Both the position numbers and the translations under genes were made by a program. Below are positions 12,736-23,546 of a stretch of 64,000 nt of DNA, piece by piece. Under the pieces are notes generated by a model. That model searched no databases. It had not been told where the DNA came from and saw nothing but the letters and a program-made list of their open reading frames with translations. Source of the stretch: Ooceraea biroi (Eukaryota; Arthropoda; Insecta; Hymenoptera; Formicidae); assembly GCF_003672135.1 (NCBI RefSeq), contig NC_039517.1, positions 5,890,001-5,954,000 of the forward strand. The letters run 5' to 3'. Position 1 is the stretch's first letter. Each line of letters begins with the position of its first letter.

Positions 12736-14618
12736 GTAAGATGCTAAGTGCGAGCATCTTATTCCGGCGAGAAACTCTGGTGTCCCCGTTCTTCCTCGCG
12801 CGTTATGGCGAACACGAGCCGCCGCGTCTCAAATTGTGCTCCTGGGATTCGGATTATGTTCTTGAATTTCGAGATATCACGTTCGAGGATGCCTCTGGTG
12901 CGAATCGTTGGAAAGAGATCATAGTAATATTTGGATTCATGCGCGAGTGGAAAATATCAGAAGGGAGAGAAAGAGTTTAGGCACCTTTACACACACATAT
13001 AAACGCACATGCAAATAGTATTTTGGGTATTACGGTTTACTGTCCTTTCTACGTAATTTCCTAATCTGCAATGAATATTCTTTGAGCTTTTATAAATTCC
13101 ATGTGTCTGCAAGGGCGCAAAATTTACTAGTCATCAAAGTTTAGTCGGAGTCATGGAAACATGACCTATTCTTTTCCTCCAACAAACCATCAGCACTGCG
13201 AAGCTACGGTCGATTGGTTTCAATTCCAGCCCTTGCAGTCTTAGAACATATTCTCGCTCTTCCCTCTGGTTTCCGAGCTTTTCTCTTATGCGAGAACTAA
13301 CATTCAGCGTGAGATGGAATCCCATGCTAGCAGTTTCGCGAAAGTTAACAAGTTTTCAGCCGATTAGACTTTTAATCGTTATTACCCACTTTGCTGAGTG
13401 CTACGTTTATCGCCGTGGCCAATTAAAATCGCGATGCGGACGTCGTTTTTCTCAATTGCTATGTTCCTCTGTTCCTCCTCGAATCCCGTTTACTGAAAGA
13501 AAAGGCAACGTTTCAGCCGTTTTATGTAAGTGTGTCTATTACCCAACAGCATGCCAAACTCTCCTAAGCTATTTAGGAGTAATATTATTTCCCATTCCAT
13601 AAACTTGTATCGCTTCGCGAAGCTATAACGAAGATGCTTAATGGTAAGCATTAACCGTGATAAGCATTATAAAGATATCATCAATAATCAAGCAAAAGTA
13701 AATGATTGACTCTAAAAGCGCATCCATTTAGATTGATTAATAATTGTGTAAATATCCCAGCAATTCCGAGTAAATAAGAATAACAGGAAGAAATTGCAAA
13801 GAAATCCAGTTTTTAGCACTCTTGCAGCATGTCTAAGGCGCTGTTAATGTTACGATGCTACTGAATACTATTTACGTTTAATAGTTGCCAGAGGAAAATT
13901 GTTTGCTGAGTGCGCGCAAGTATGTATTACACTTTTTCCCCTCAGGAGTTTAAGAGAGGAAATGAAATTCCTTTTTTATTCGCTCTTCAAATGTACAATC
14001 ATGCTTCGCCGCGCGCGGGCGTGTTGCTGGAAACGGGAACTTAGTCCGTACATTCCTCTCTTCCTTTCTATCCTACTCCTAAAAAGGCATGTAAAGTCGA
14101 ATCGAATTTTATTGTTGTTCCTTTACCGCGACATTTTTTCTCTACTTTTCTCGCGGTACGTTTTGAATCACTTGGTCGTGAATGATTATCACGAATGTCC
14201 GAGCAGTGTTTTTCGAAAAAGAAAAGTCAATTTTGCATTGTGTCATGCGGCCGACAAAGGAGTAATTAATAAAGAAATGTCCTACCAAAAATTTAATTGA
14301 ATGACATTTAACGTAATAAAAAACGCGCAAACTTTTTTTTCTTTTTTCTTTATCTCTTTTTTCCTCATGAAAGAGAAAAAAATGAATATGTATAATTATT
14401 CTCATAATTAATTATACACCTACATGTATTATGTTCTTCAAGTAAAGTTTGACTATATTACTTTTGGTTTTCCCACGGAAAAAACATGATTACCTATATG
14501 CCATTAAGCAGCACAGAGTTTTATGTTGGAATTTTGTGAAGCAATTACAGCAAGCAGGATTCGTAAACATTTTGGTCGCGTTAGTGGATATTGCAACCAC
14601 TATGTTATTTGTTTCTTC

Positions 14619-14622
<4 letters not shown>

Positions 14623-14657
<35 letters not shown>
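14623..14657. repeat. (TA)n microsatellite, 35 bp
   Basis: This is an uninterrupted TA dinucleotide run within an AT-rich stretch. The Tyr-Ile repeat in the ORF crossing it is an artefact of this tract. Confidence 0.97.
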
Positions 14658-14660
<3 letters not shown>

Positions 14661-17600
14661 GTGGGTGTGTAAATACATCCGCGAAAAAATAACGCAAATG
14701 AAGGAGATTGCAAGTACGAAATTCGTTAAATTTAATTCGCCAAAAATATATTACCAAAATGACCATTGTTCAAATATCGCGAAATGTGAAACTTTGATAG
14801 ATTTTGATAGATTCACGATGCATTTACGATTTTTGTGCATGATCTAATGCATTTATCCAATGCAGTTATTGGCTATTGTTGTTGTCTATTATCAGTTATT
14901 GCATACCGATGCTATTGCTGCAACTTGAAATTTATAATTTATTTTCTTTCACATTTCGCGCCGCGAATAAAGTATGTTTCTTATCGAAACTTATTCGTTT
15001 TGATGGAAATATTTATCATATAAATATGCATGTATCCCGTCCTTATGTAAATACATGTACATGTTAAAATCGTTCAAAGGAAACGCGGTGCAGTCGACTA
15101 CGGATGCACTATTGTATCAATAAAAATTATAAATTGGCGGAGTAACGTGTTTATTTCGAAGTTACTTTACATTCTACCGTACTTTGACTTGTCGACAAAT
15201 TTTTTAAATTCATCCTTTTTGCATCGAGAGGAAACATTCAACAGAATTGACGCATTAAGTAATTGATTCGGTTATATTAGCGCAATTTTAATAGAGAGAG
15301 AGAGGGAGAGAAAAGAAATGTCTTGAGTTATTTCAACAAACATTAAAGAAAATTCTTAGAACATTGACACGATAGTCTATTGCCAAGAGCGTGCGAATTT
15401 ACGCGCGAAACTTTTCTCGCCCGAGACGGAATAAAGAACTTTTCAACTCATTCGTCATTTCTAGCGTTTTTTTCGCTAGTATGCGCGATGTGACATGGTA
15501 CCTGATCGCAATAAAAAGTGAGAACGACGTAGCTAAGATGAAACTCTGTCTCTGATGGACTCGAACGGTACAGGACTCAAACCGGTCCGCGATCGAATCC
15601 ATGTACACTATCCATGTCGGCGTCTGACGGCTTTGTCAGTGGATGACTTCCTTGTCTTTTCGTTTGCCTTGCCTCTTTTCAACTGACATTCCATGCCTTG
15701 TACTCGGAGCATTTATCGAAGAGCGAAAAGTACACGAGACACAGTACGCGCCGATGGTACAGTGTCGAGCTTCCATCGCGGATGAATTCTCATCTTTTCC
15801 GTCCACCAAGCTCTCTCGCGATTCAATTTTCTATGCTTTGCGATGTTCTTTAATAAGATTGTAACTCGCGAATGCATAAACTCTTGCAAGTTGACAGTTT
15901 TAAGGTAAGCAAGGCACAGAGAGAACGTAAGAGATGACGTTACTTTTATATCATTATAATTACATCGTACATTGAGATTGCATTCTCCTTTCATTTTCTA
16001 CGGAAAAGTTATTTTTTATAAAATCAATGACTCTTTTCATTTAATTATTTCCTGACATTAGGGACAAATCGTACGTTAATACTATTAAAGCGACGATGAT
16101 CCGCTCGTACATGCAACTCGTTAGCGCGATACATACCACACCTGTTGTGAATACCACAAATGTGTGATCAAACAGGTACCGGTAGGCTTTGATGTACCGA
16201 AGGACACTGTAGGTGCTAATTAAATGCGCCCTTTAACGTGATACAAGGTCCGTGAAGCATCTCGTACTGGATGAACACTTGGTAATATTGATCGATAGCT
16301 GGAATAAATGGCCGCACACAGACATAGAGAGAGAAGGATACGTGCGTGATACTCGAATATCACTAAAATATTAAATGTATACTATATAAACTATCGCATA
16401 ATAATTGCTTTTGTTTAAACATATACAACCAATATAATACGGCTTTTGTTTAACCTGTTTCAATACGTGGCGATAGTTTTGAGCGAACAGCATTTTGCGC
16501 TAAAGCATTTAACAAGTAAGACTTATTTGAGAAAGTTATGTCTTGTATGTTTCATGAGATTGGCAAAGATGCTAACAAAGTGTTTCTCACGTAAATCCCA
16601 GTATAGTATAGTCCTTCACGCAAAGGGAATTGAAGTTGTTGTTCGCTTGAAATCTCGCATTCTCTTGAAATTTATTGGCAGATCGTCCACACAGAAACGA
16701 TTCGGTTTCATCGTCAGCGCTATTAATAATCGTTTGCCAAGTCTCTTTCGGCACGAGAAGAGCAGCGTGGTACGCAGCACCGGTCTAACGTACGACGTTA
16801 GCTCTTCAATTTACGGCCAGCAGGTTATGCTATCCCGCACCGACTGAAACGTATTGTAGTCATTAAGCGACGATCGATTAAGCACCGTCGCGCGAAAGCG
16901 GATGTTTATACATCCTGCACGTAGGTACATGCCTGCGTCTGATTTATCAACGGACTCGCGGCGCCCTCGTCTGGAAATTAACTGGCGGGTTGCAGCGGGA
17001 TGAAAGTGGAAACGGTGGCATACGTACATAGACGTAGTTCATGCTCGCACACACTCGCCGGAGCCGGAGTCCGTTGGCAATGGAACATTAACTAATTACC
17101 TTAACCTGGCAGTGCCTGGCGTTTCTCCGTAGCTTCCCCCGATTCAGCCATTGCTATCCGGTTATCGGGAGGCGGAGACAGATTATGTTAGTTACGATGT
17201 GCGATTTAATTAAGTCCCTCTGACGCGACGTTAGCGAAGATCAACGACAAGACAAACTAACTGCGAAGCTTGGTCTGTTACCGATCTCGTCGGTGAGACT
17301 TGGTATAACCGATCGACGACAGGATTCGTTGATAATAGACGCTGCATTGGTTAGATCTTTGTAAAATCAACGGCATATTAGTTTGTGCAAAATGCACACA
17401 ACTGAAATGATGCAGAGTTGAAACAGTCAGTCGCTTCTCTCTGACGAAGGTAGCAAAAATTGAAAAGTGTCACGAGGAAAGTCCCACGAAAAAAGAAAGA
17501 ACGGGAAAAGAACAAGACGAGTGTCGTGCGCACGGTCGCAAATTCCAGGCTGAGCTGCGAGATTCCTCGCCAAAGAACGGAAATCCATAAACGTAGGTTC

Positions 17601-19668
17601 GGGTAGTCCCACGAGCGACTGTGCCGATACGTCGCGGTAACGATTTCTATTACAAAACGGATTTCTCATGCATCACCGTGTTGGTCCTCTGCCGGGCGCG
17701 TCGTAAGCTCCTTTTTCCACGTGCTTCTTCGGAACTTTCGATCTCCCGTCGTCATGGTGGATAGACGCGACGCGGCTAGGCGAGGTATGGACGAAAACGC
17801 GTGGCAGCTTTGGCAATTTCAACGATACCAGGACAGTGCTGAATCGGTCAGGCGGAAACGCGAAACGGGCTAAAGCAATCGCACGCCAGCCACCTTCTCC
17901 CCAATTCCTGCGCCCTTCGACGATACCGTCGTTGACGTCTGATATCGCGCTGCACGATTCGATCGTAAATCAAAACGCAACCCTGCCCGGAACGAAGGCA
18001 CCAAACAAAATCCATAAATTTCCGCTCTACTACGTCCGTGGTGGTTTCCGTCAGAAGTTCTCCGAGTTCCGAAAGTAGTATTTCTGGTGTCCGTGCTGCT
18101 CCCCGAGAACGGAGGCGTGCGCGTAAATAACGTTCGATGAGAATACACCGAACGTTAGAGGTTCGAGAAGGACAGGTCTCGGTTCGCTATCTTATCGCGA
18201 ATCGTCAGTAAGACAGACGAGGCAGACGATGTTGCACGTTGGAGAATCTGCTGATGGAAATGGCGAAAGTAGGGTCGCGTTACGCTGGCGCAATTCTTAA
18301 CGCGCCATTGTCTCGTCCCACAGCTGACATGGCATGAGGTTTCGCATACGGAAATCCGTGAGGAGGTATCGCGAGAGTTCTTGACGGCTGCGAAATAACG
18401 GTGGAAATCGCGAAGAAACTATCATCTGCCATCTGCGCTTGTTCCTTTCCCATGCGTTCTGTAAATCCAATGCGTACGTGCAAAGTTTACGAAAAAACCG
18501 AGCGTGTCTTATACTTATTTCAGGGGCACGTTTTCAGTCTACGGAAGCTCGGATCTTTTCCATCGCTCCTCCGTGTTGCGTAACCTTAGGGAATAATTAA
18601 ACGACGTTTAGCTTCTAACGAAACAACATCTCGAAACGTGCAGTCGGAGATGTATAAATGAGACGATTGACAAAGAAGAAGTTGCGCTTTTCCAGAGAAT
18701 CAACGTAAAGGGTGGTAGTTACTCGCAATTGCTGCGAATAACTCGGATTTAACGCGAGAAAACACTTAACGGAAGTTGTGAATCAGATCCGCGAGTTGCT
18801 CCCGTTTCCTTGTCGCGGACTGCTTTCGTATCTCGTATCTCGTTCTCGTAAAAAGTGCCGCACTAACGAGTACGTTCCCCCCCCCCCCCCTCTCCGGTCT
18901 GCAATTGCACAATACTCGGAGATTCGGATACAAAATCAGGCTAATACCGGGAATCAGTGGGTGCTTCCTCGGCGGCGTTAAAGCGAAGTTCTCGGTGCTG
19001 ATGCCGCTCGCGCGAGTTTATCGCACGTATGGGTGATGATCATCTCGCATCCTCGCGCCCAACGGAGGATTTGTACCGTGTCGTTCCTTGTCGTCGACGG
19101 GGGTAATCGAACGGCGTCTCCGCCATTGAAAGCGATATTGCCAGTAGTCGGTGATGCAGTACCGATCGTTGGAGAAATTGGCCACGGACGATCGTTTCGC
19201 CGGGGCGTGCAAAATTAGGTCGATCGCGCGCGTCCGTACGAAAGTCACGGCGATCTGAAGCGGAACGGAATTGCCCATGTAGTGACCGGTGCTCTTCTTC
19301 TTTTTCCCTCGGTCTCCTCTTTTCAACGCTTCTCGACTTTCGTCGATATGCCACGAGTGTTCGATTCCTCCGGAATCAAGAGCACGAAGAACTTCATAGG
19401 AATAGATATTGCTCCGTTCGAACTCTCGACGACGCTCGCAAAACGCAAATGGAGCGCTCGGATGTACCGGATATCTCAACGTATCGAATAACTGATTTCT
19501 GTTTACGTGACGAATTTCTTTCATCAAACGCATTATTTTTTATTAAACGTCAGATTATGTGTGTTCGAGAGGGAATCTAGGATAGGAAATATCGCATGCT
19601 CGGACGTATTATAGATCTCTGCAACCTCGAAAATTGATGGTCCAAGTTGAATCGCATGATACTCTAGC
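14658..19668. other. Non-coding or intronic DNA, AT-rich then mixed
   Basis: 14.7-16.5 kb is AT-rich with a short AG run at 15293-15304. From 16.8 kb CpG content rises again. Frames at 16446-16847 (133 codons, plus) and 19018-19533 (171 codons, minus) carry no motif I recognise. The second lies in a CpG-rich segment where stop codons are rarer. The C14 run at 18877-18890 is the only other notable item. Confidence 0.5.
18877..18890. repeat. C14 homopolymer
   Basis: Fourteen C residues followed by TCTCC. Any reading frame across this site depends on the exact count. Confidence 0.9.
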
Positions 19669-19715
19669 TGCACATACACACACACACACGCGCGCGCGCG
19701 CGCGCGTGCATATAT
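19669..19715. repeat. (CA)n(CG)n compound microsatellite, 47 bp of unbroken purine-pyrimidine alternation
   Basis: The tract runs TGCACATACACACA, continues as CA repeats, switches to about eight CG dinucleotides (19690-19706) and ends GTGCATATAT. Every step alternates pyrimidine and purine, the sequence type with the highest potential to form left-handed Z-DNA. It lies about 0.5 kb from the left end of the mariner. Confidence 0.9.
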
Positions 19716-20223
19716 TATCTTAAGTTGAAAAGTTTTTGAAAGGACTATCTTATTCGTCGATGCTTCGTGGATTCCTCCAATCCAACTTGCCTATCCAATT
19801 TCGATTCTTCCATTTTCATTCTTGATGCCTGTCTCTTATCGCAGCAATAATTGTAATAATGCTACAAATTCCCACGAATGTCACGGATCTTTCCTGCGAC
19901 AACATTATGTCCATTCCGTTCAATTGATAATCTTACTGCATTATATTCAAACTAAAGGATACTACGTGCGCGCGTGCGCGGATTGCATTAATAATACAAC
20001 GAATGTCAGTTAATTGGATTATTATTTAATCGATTCGCCGAAGCTATTTCTTTTCATGATATATTTTCGTATTTTTTTACAAGCCACATTATTTATAAAA
20101 TTTCGTATAGATAATCAACTATTAATTTACAAATGGAGAACTGAATTTGATGTATGATAAGGAAACGGATACATGTATAAAGTAAAGAAATTTTTTCGAT
20201 TAAAAGAAAACGAGAATGTGAAA
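19716..20223. other. AT-rich flank between the Z-prone tract and mariner
   Basis: I see no gene or repeat beyond short GCGCGTGCGCG strings near 19970. The mariner inserted at the TA at the right edge of this stretch. Confidence 0.55.
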
Positions 20224-20225
20224 TA

Positions 20226-20256
20226 TTGGGTCGTCCGGAAAGTTCGTACCGATTTT
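20226..20256. repeat. Left terminal inverted repeat of mariner
   Basis: This 31-bp repeat begins TTGGGTCGTCCGGAAAGT. It differs from the right repeat at one position (GTACC here, GTGCC at the other end). The TA target duplication lies immediately outside, at 20224-20225. It is at the 3' end of the transposase gene. Confidence 0.96.
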
Positions 20257-20299
20257 GAAGGAAAATTCAAAGGCAACATTTTTTTATGTCGATAAATAT

Positions 20300-20764
20300 T
20301 TATTGACTTATGTATGCACCGTTTTGTTTCACAACCTTTGTCCATCTTTCACACAACTGGAAGATTCCATTCTCCCAGAACTTCTTAGGTTTCTCGGCGA
20401 AAAACTCCTCAAGGTGGTTTTTTATGTCGATCAAAGAGTTGAAGTTCTTGCCGCTAAGAGAATTTTGCAAAGACCTAAATAAGTGAAAGTCTGAAGGTGC
20501 AATGTCTGGTGAATACGGTGGGTGAAGTAGCACATCCCAGCCAAACTTCAACAATTTTTGTCGGGTAGTCAAAGAAACATGAGGTCTGGCATTGTCCTGA
20601 TGGAACACGACGCCCTTCCTATTAGCTAATTCTGGACGTTTTTCCTGAATCGCTGTCTTTAATTCGTCCAGTTGCGAGCAGTACTTATCTGCATTTATCG
20701 TTTGGTTGTGTGGTAGGAGCTCATAATATAGGATTCCTTTCCAATCCCACCAGACACAGAGCAT
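20300..20764 (-). pseudogene. mariner transposase, C-terminal fragment (remaining catalytic core)
   Basis: This 154-codon frame opens at a Met in MLCVWWDWKG, a conserved internal block of mariner transposases, so the Met is unlikely to be a real start. It continues through the second Asp (residue 57 of this frame, in HQDNARPH) and the third Asp (residue 92, in APSDFHLF), and ends with a family-typical tail containing W..G......W..... before the stop at 20300. It lacks the DNA-binding domain. It is read one frame away from the N-terminal fragment. Confidence 0.93.
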
Positions 20765-21335
20765 GCCTTTTTTTTGGATGAAGGCCGGCTTTCGGAGTGG
20801 TTAATGCTGGTTCATTTCGCTTATCCCAGGATCTTTTTCGTTCTACATTGTTGTAAATGATCCATTTTTCGTCACCCGTCACTAATTGCTTCAAAAATGG
20901 TACGTTTTCGTTGCGCTTGTACAGCGAGTCGCAGATGGAAATGCGATCCATTAAATATTTTTCGGCCAAATTATGCGAAACCCATACATCATAGCGACTT
21001 ACGTAACCAAGCTTCACTACATGATCGTGGACAGTGGTTTTCGATATTTTCAGTATCTCTGCTAATTCACGTGTCGTGTAGCGCGGGTTATTCTCGATCA
21101 GTGTCTTGATTTGGTCATCATCAGTAGTAGAGGGTCTGCCCGAGCGTTCTTGGTCTTTAAGGTTAAACTCACCAGCTCTAAACTTAGCGAACCACTTACG
21201 TACGGTTCTTTCAGCTAAAGCGCCTTCTCCGTAAACAGAACATATCGAATTTGTTGCTTGTGAGGCATTTTTGCCTTTCCGGTAATAGAAAAACATCAAG
21301 TGTCTAAAATGTTCTTTGTTTTCTTCCATCTTCAA
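20721..21335 (-). pseudogene. mariner transposase, N-terminal fragment (DNA-binding half and first catalytic Asp)
   Basis: This 204-codon open frame starts at an ATG (MKMEEN; an alternative Met lies two codons later). It holds the bipartite DNA-binding domain, including RTVRKWFAKFRAG and TTRELAEILKISKTTV, then the linker and the TGDEKW catalytic motif. The last residues, after about position 189, are out-of-frame readthrough following the A8 run and are not native transposase. It overlaps the C-terminal fragment by 44 bp in a different frame. If expressed it could make a truncated protein that binds DNA but cannot catalyse; that is inference from the domain layout. Confidence 0.93.
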
Positions 21336-21482
21336 AAGAGTACAAAACTGACACGAATCAATTTATCTGAAACAACTTTTTTCCTAAAGATGCGTTGAAA
21401 TGTCACCTTTAAGCATATGTATATAAATCGTATGTTTTCAATAACATTGATATATTCAGACATGTTCCAACGCCATCTATTA

Positions 21483-21513
21483 AAAATCGGCACGAACTTT
21501 CCGGACGACCCAA
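21483..21513. repeat. Right terminal inverted repeat of mariner
   Basis: This is the reverse complement of the left repeat with one mismatch; it ends CCGGACGACCCAA and is followed by the TA duplication at 21514-21515. It is on the promoter side of the transposase, so transcription would start between here and 21336. I see no obvious TATA box. Confidence 0.96.
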
Positions 21514-21515
21514 TA

Positions 21516-23487
21516 CATAAAGCGTTATTCCACTTTAATGATTAAACATTTCATTTGACATATCGTCGATAATCATCGACTCTTACACATTTTGCTAGGA
21601 ATATCCTACCATCGTATTATACATAATGGAAAGAGTGATACATTTTGGATTTTTGATTTTATTCACTTGGAAATATGAGGGTGCCCTCCCCCGTGGTTTC
21701 GGTCTCTTTTTGTTTTAGGCACTGTTTTTTTTTTTTTTATAATATAGAGTTACTCAGCACGAAATGGAATCAGTATTCGTGCGTATAATGCGGAAAACGC
21801 TTCCTCTCGGAAAGTTGCTAGGTACGCCGCGCATTTTAACGAGCAGTAGCGTATTTTCAGATATTACTTTATTTTCCTCGTGTCGCGCACGGGCTGCGCA
21901 GGCCGTGCCACTTGATACAGAATGTTTTCGTTGCATTACTGCAATTTGTAAAAAAACTTTTCAATACGTTGCTCTTTCCCATGCGGAATGAGCGAGCGGA
22001 GGCAAACGCGACATGCACCAGGTCCGTGCACTTTGGTCCCGCGGCAGTATGAAATTCTCCATTTAGTCGTACTACAAAGTTGGACGCACCTGGCTCTTTA
22101 CGGCAAGAGCGGCGGCGCGGTGGCGGCGTTGAAATTTTCACGTGGCGTATTACGAAATTCCGTGGAGCTGCCTCTTGGTCTCGCAAAATTCGATGCATCC
22201 CGCGACAACGATGCGGGACACGATCACCGTAGCATCCCGGCGTCAAAGCGGATATTGGGTATCGCCCGCGAAGGAGCAACGCTAGAGCTCTTTTCCGTAT
22301 ATTTCTTCGCGCGCTTACGCGCCGCTTTTATTTAGCACACTTTTCCGTGACCTGGGATTCTCCCGGAGCCGAGTCGATCGTTTCCATTCTGGAATTTCTC
22401 ATCAGGCTCCGCCGGTGCAGTCGTCGTAGCCGTCGCAGCTGTAACGAGTTCCGCGACTTTAGAACGCCGGCGTTCCGCTTTTGTACCGCTTAATAAAAGA
22501 ACCGGATCATCAGCTTCAATTAGACCGCAAATAAATGTCACGGGAAAATCGAGAGATTGGTAGAAATGTGCCTCGCGTTTGCATCCAATTATTCAACGCG
22601 ATGCGGTTAACGCGGAAAGATGGTGTGAACGATTCACGCCAAAAATGAGATGCAACGGGAAAAAATTTCAATTTGTAACGCCCTGCACTGAAAATCATTA
22701 AAATTGAAGAAACGATTTGTGAAAAGGTTTGCTAATTTCGGGCAAATTTCGGGATAGCACGTTTCTTGCGATTATGTCATCACTTTGATGAAGCATCGTG
22801 AGATCGTTAAAGGATAGTTTCATTAATTGGACATGATCAGTGCGTTAGGTAATTAATGCCTCTTACTCTATTGAGCATGGAAATTTTCGGACAGCATTAG
22901 CCAACAAAATGCCACTTTATCCGACAGATACGTGTGCCAACGAGTATGACGAAGACGAATTTGTTCTCGAGCAGGCGCGAGCGCGCGCAATGGGGTGGGT
23001 ATGCGTAATTCATCAGCGTAATTGAGCTCGCGCAGACCAAGTTTGTAACGCTTCACGAGTCTCATGAGCCGAGTACCATTTCGTAATGGCACGTTAATTT
23101 TAGTACGCAATTTTCCAGCTTCATTATAAACCAGGGTATACGCCACGCCCGTTCTATAATTTGCAAGCCTCATCTCAACCCGAGTATCGACCCGAGTGGA
23201 AATCTCACCGAAAGAAATTCTACAAGTGTACATCGTCTACTTCTCTTTTTATAGATTCTATTTTTGTTCTGTTTGCAGTGTGATGAAAGTAAAATTGCGC
23301 GCAGATAATTAGCGTGCGACAACAATGTGTAGACACGGCTTTCGTGTGGCAGACATACCGTTCTGCGAAACAAGGCAGCTTCATAACATAATGGAGTTTT
23401 CTTGTTCCGCTTCTGCTCTTCTTTCCTTAGACCGTTTCTTCGTTTCCGGAGTAACTTTGCTACTGCTCCTCCTAGCAAGGACAATGC
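21516..23487. other. Non-coding or intronic DNA right of mariner
   Basis: Holds the T14 run and a CpG-rich segment (about 21.8-22.5 kb). Opposing frames of 115-136 codons there (21988-22335 plus, 21869-22279 minus) overlap each other and have no recognised motif. No RNA gene seen. Confidence 0.5.
21725..21738. repeat. T14 homopolymer
   Basis: Fourteen T residues about 210 bp beyond the right end of the mariner. I checked it as the A-tail of a minus-strand retrocopy, but found no recognisable retrocopy body or polyadenylation hexamer next to it. Confidence 0.85.
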
Positions 23488-23496
23488 CCTTCTTCT

Positions 23497-23541
<45 letters not shown>

Positions 23542-23546
23542 CTTCT
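23488..23546. repeat. (CTT)n/(CT)n pyrimidine tract
   Basis: Three CTT units lead into about 17 CT dinucleotides and a short mixed tail. The tract resembles a GAGA-factor-type GA/CT array. It is followed by ATGAACCACAG, an acceptor-like end, but with no recognisable exon after it. Confidence 0.95.

Larger units (their letters stand above)
11111..14622. other. Non-coding or intronic DNA
   Basis: Contains the possible micro-exon at 12704-12735 and the hairpin at 12252-12275. The frames at 12522-12980 (152 codons) and 13899-14300 (133 codons) have no recognisable family. The second translates as hydrophobic and basic runs caused by T-rich DNA. From about 13.6 kb the sequence becomes AT-rich. 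Confidence 0.5.
20300..21335 (-). pseudogene. mariner transposase, frameshifted
   Basis: The enzyme of this family binds the terminal repeats and catalyses DNA cleavage and strand transfer in the nucleus. The N-terminal half contains two helix-turn-helix regions (about residues 24-52 and 87-110). The linker motif usually written WVPHEL appears as WVSHNL at residues 118-123. The first catalytic Asp is in TGDEKW (D155). The second and third catalytic Asp are in the downstream frame, in HQDNARPH and in YSPDIAPSD, separated by exactly 34 residues (DD34D). The frame breaks at an eight-A run (plus-strand T8, 20768-20775), just after a HPKK stretch. One A fewer would join the two halves, so the simplest history is a single-base insertion. 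No other stop or gap is visible. It could instead be a sequencing or assembly homopolymer error, in which case the gene would be intact. Confidence 0.95.
20226..21513 (-). mobile_element. Complete mariner-family (Tc1/mariner, DD34D) DNA transposon, 1288 bp
   Basis: This is a full-length class II cut-and-paste element. Both ends carry 31-bp inverted terminal repeats starting TTGGGTCGTCCGGAAAG that match at 30 of 31 positions. A TA dinucleotide flanks each side (20224-20225 and 21514-21515), as expected for mariner insertion at TA. Inside, on the minus strand, lies a transposase of normal mariner size (about 345 residues counting both frames), with roughly 147 bp of 5' leader and 43 bp of 3' trailer. 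The length of about 1.29 kb is typical of autonomous mariners. The transposase is broken by one frameshift in a homopolymer, so this copy is probably non-autonomous, though it could still be mobilised in trans because both ends are intact. The near-identical ends and single lesion suggest a young insertion. Subfamily not assigned. Confidence 0.97.

Noticed and set aside
14449..14847. 132-codon plus-strand ORF with YIYIYI repeat
   Set aside because: The repeat is the (TA)n microsatellite translated; the flanks are AT-rich and unrecognised.
15540..15605. Possible tRNA T-arm remnant (GATCGAATCC near 15590)
   Set aside because: No matching acceptor stem, D-arm or anticodon arm could be paired around it.
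19018..19533. 171-codon minus-strand ORF
   Set aside because: No recognisable motif. It lies in a CpG-rich segment where stops are rarer, with overlapping frames on both strands.
21725..22279. T14 run as the A-tail of a minus-strand retrocopy, with the 136-codon ORF as its body
   Set aside because: No AATAAA-like signal beside the run, no flanking target duplication seen, and the ORF has no recognisable parent gene.
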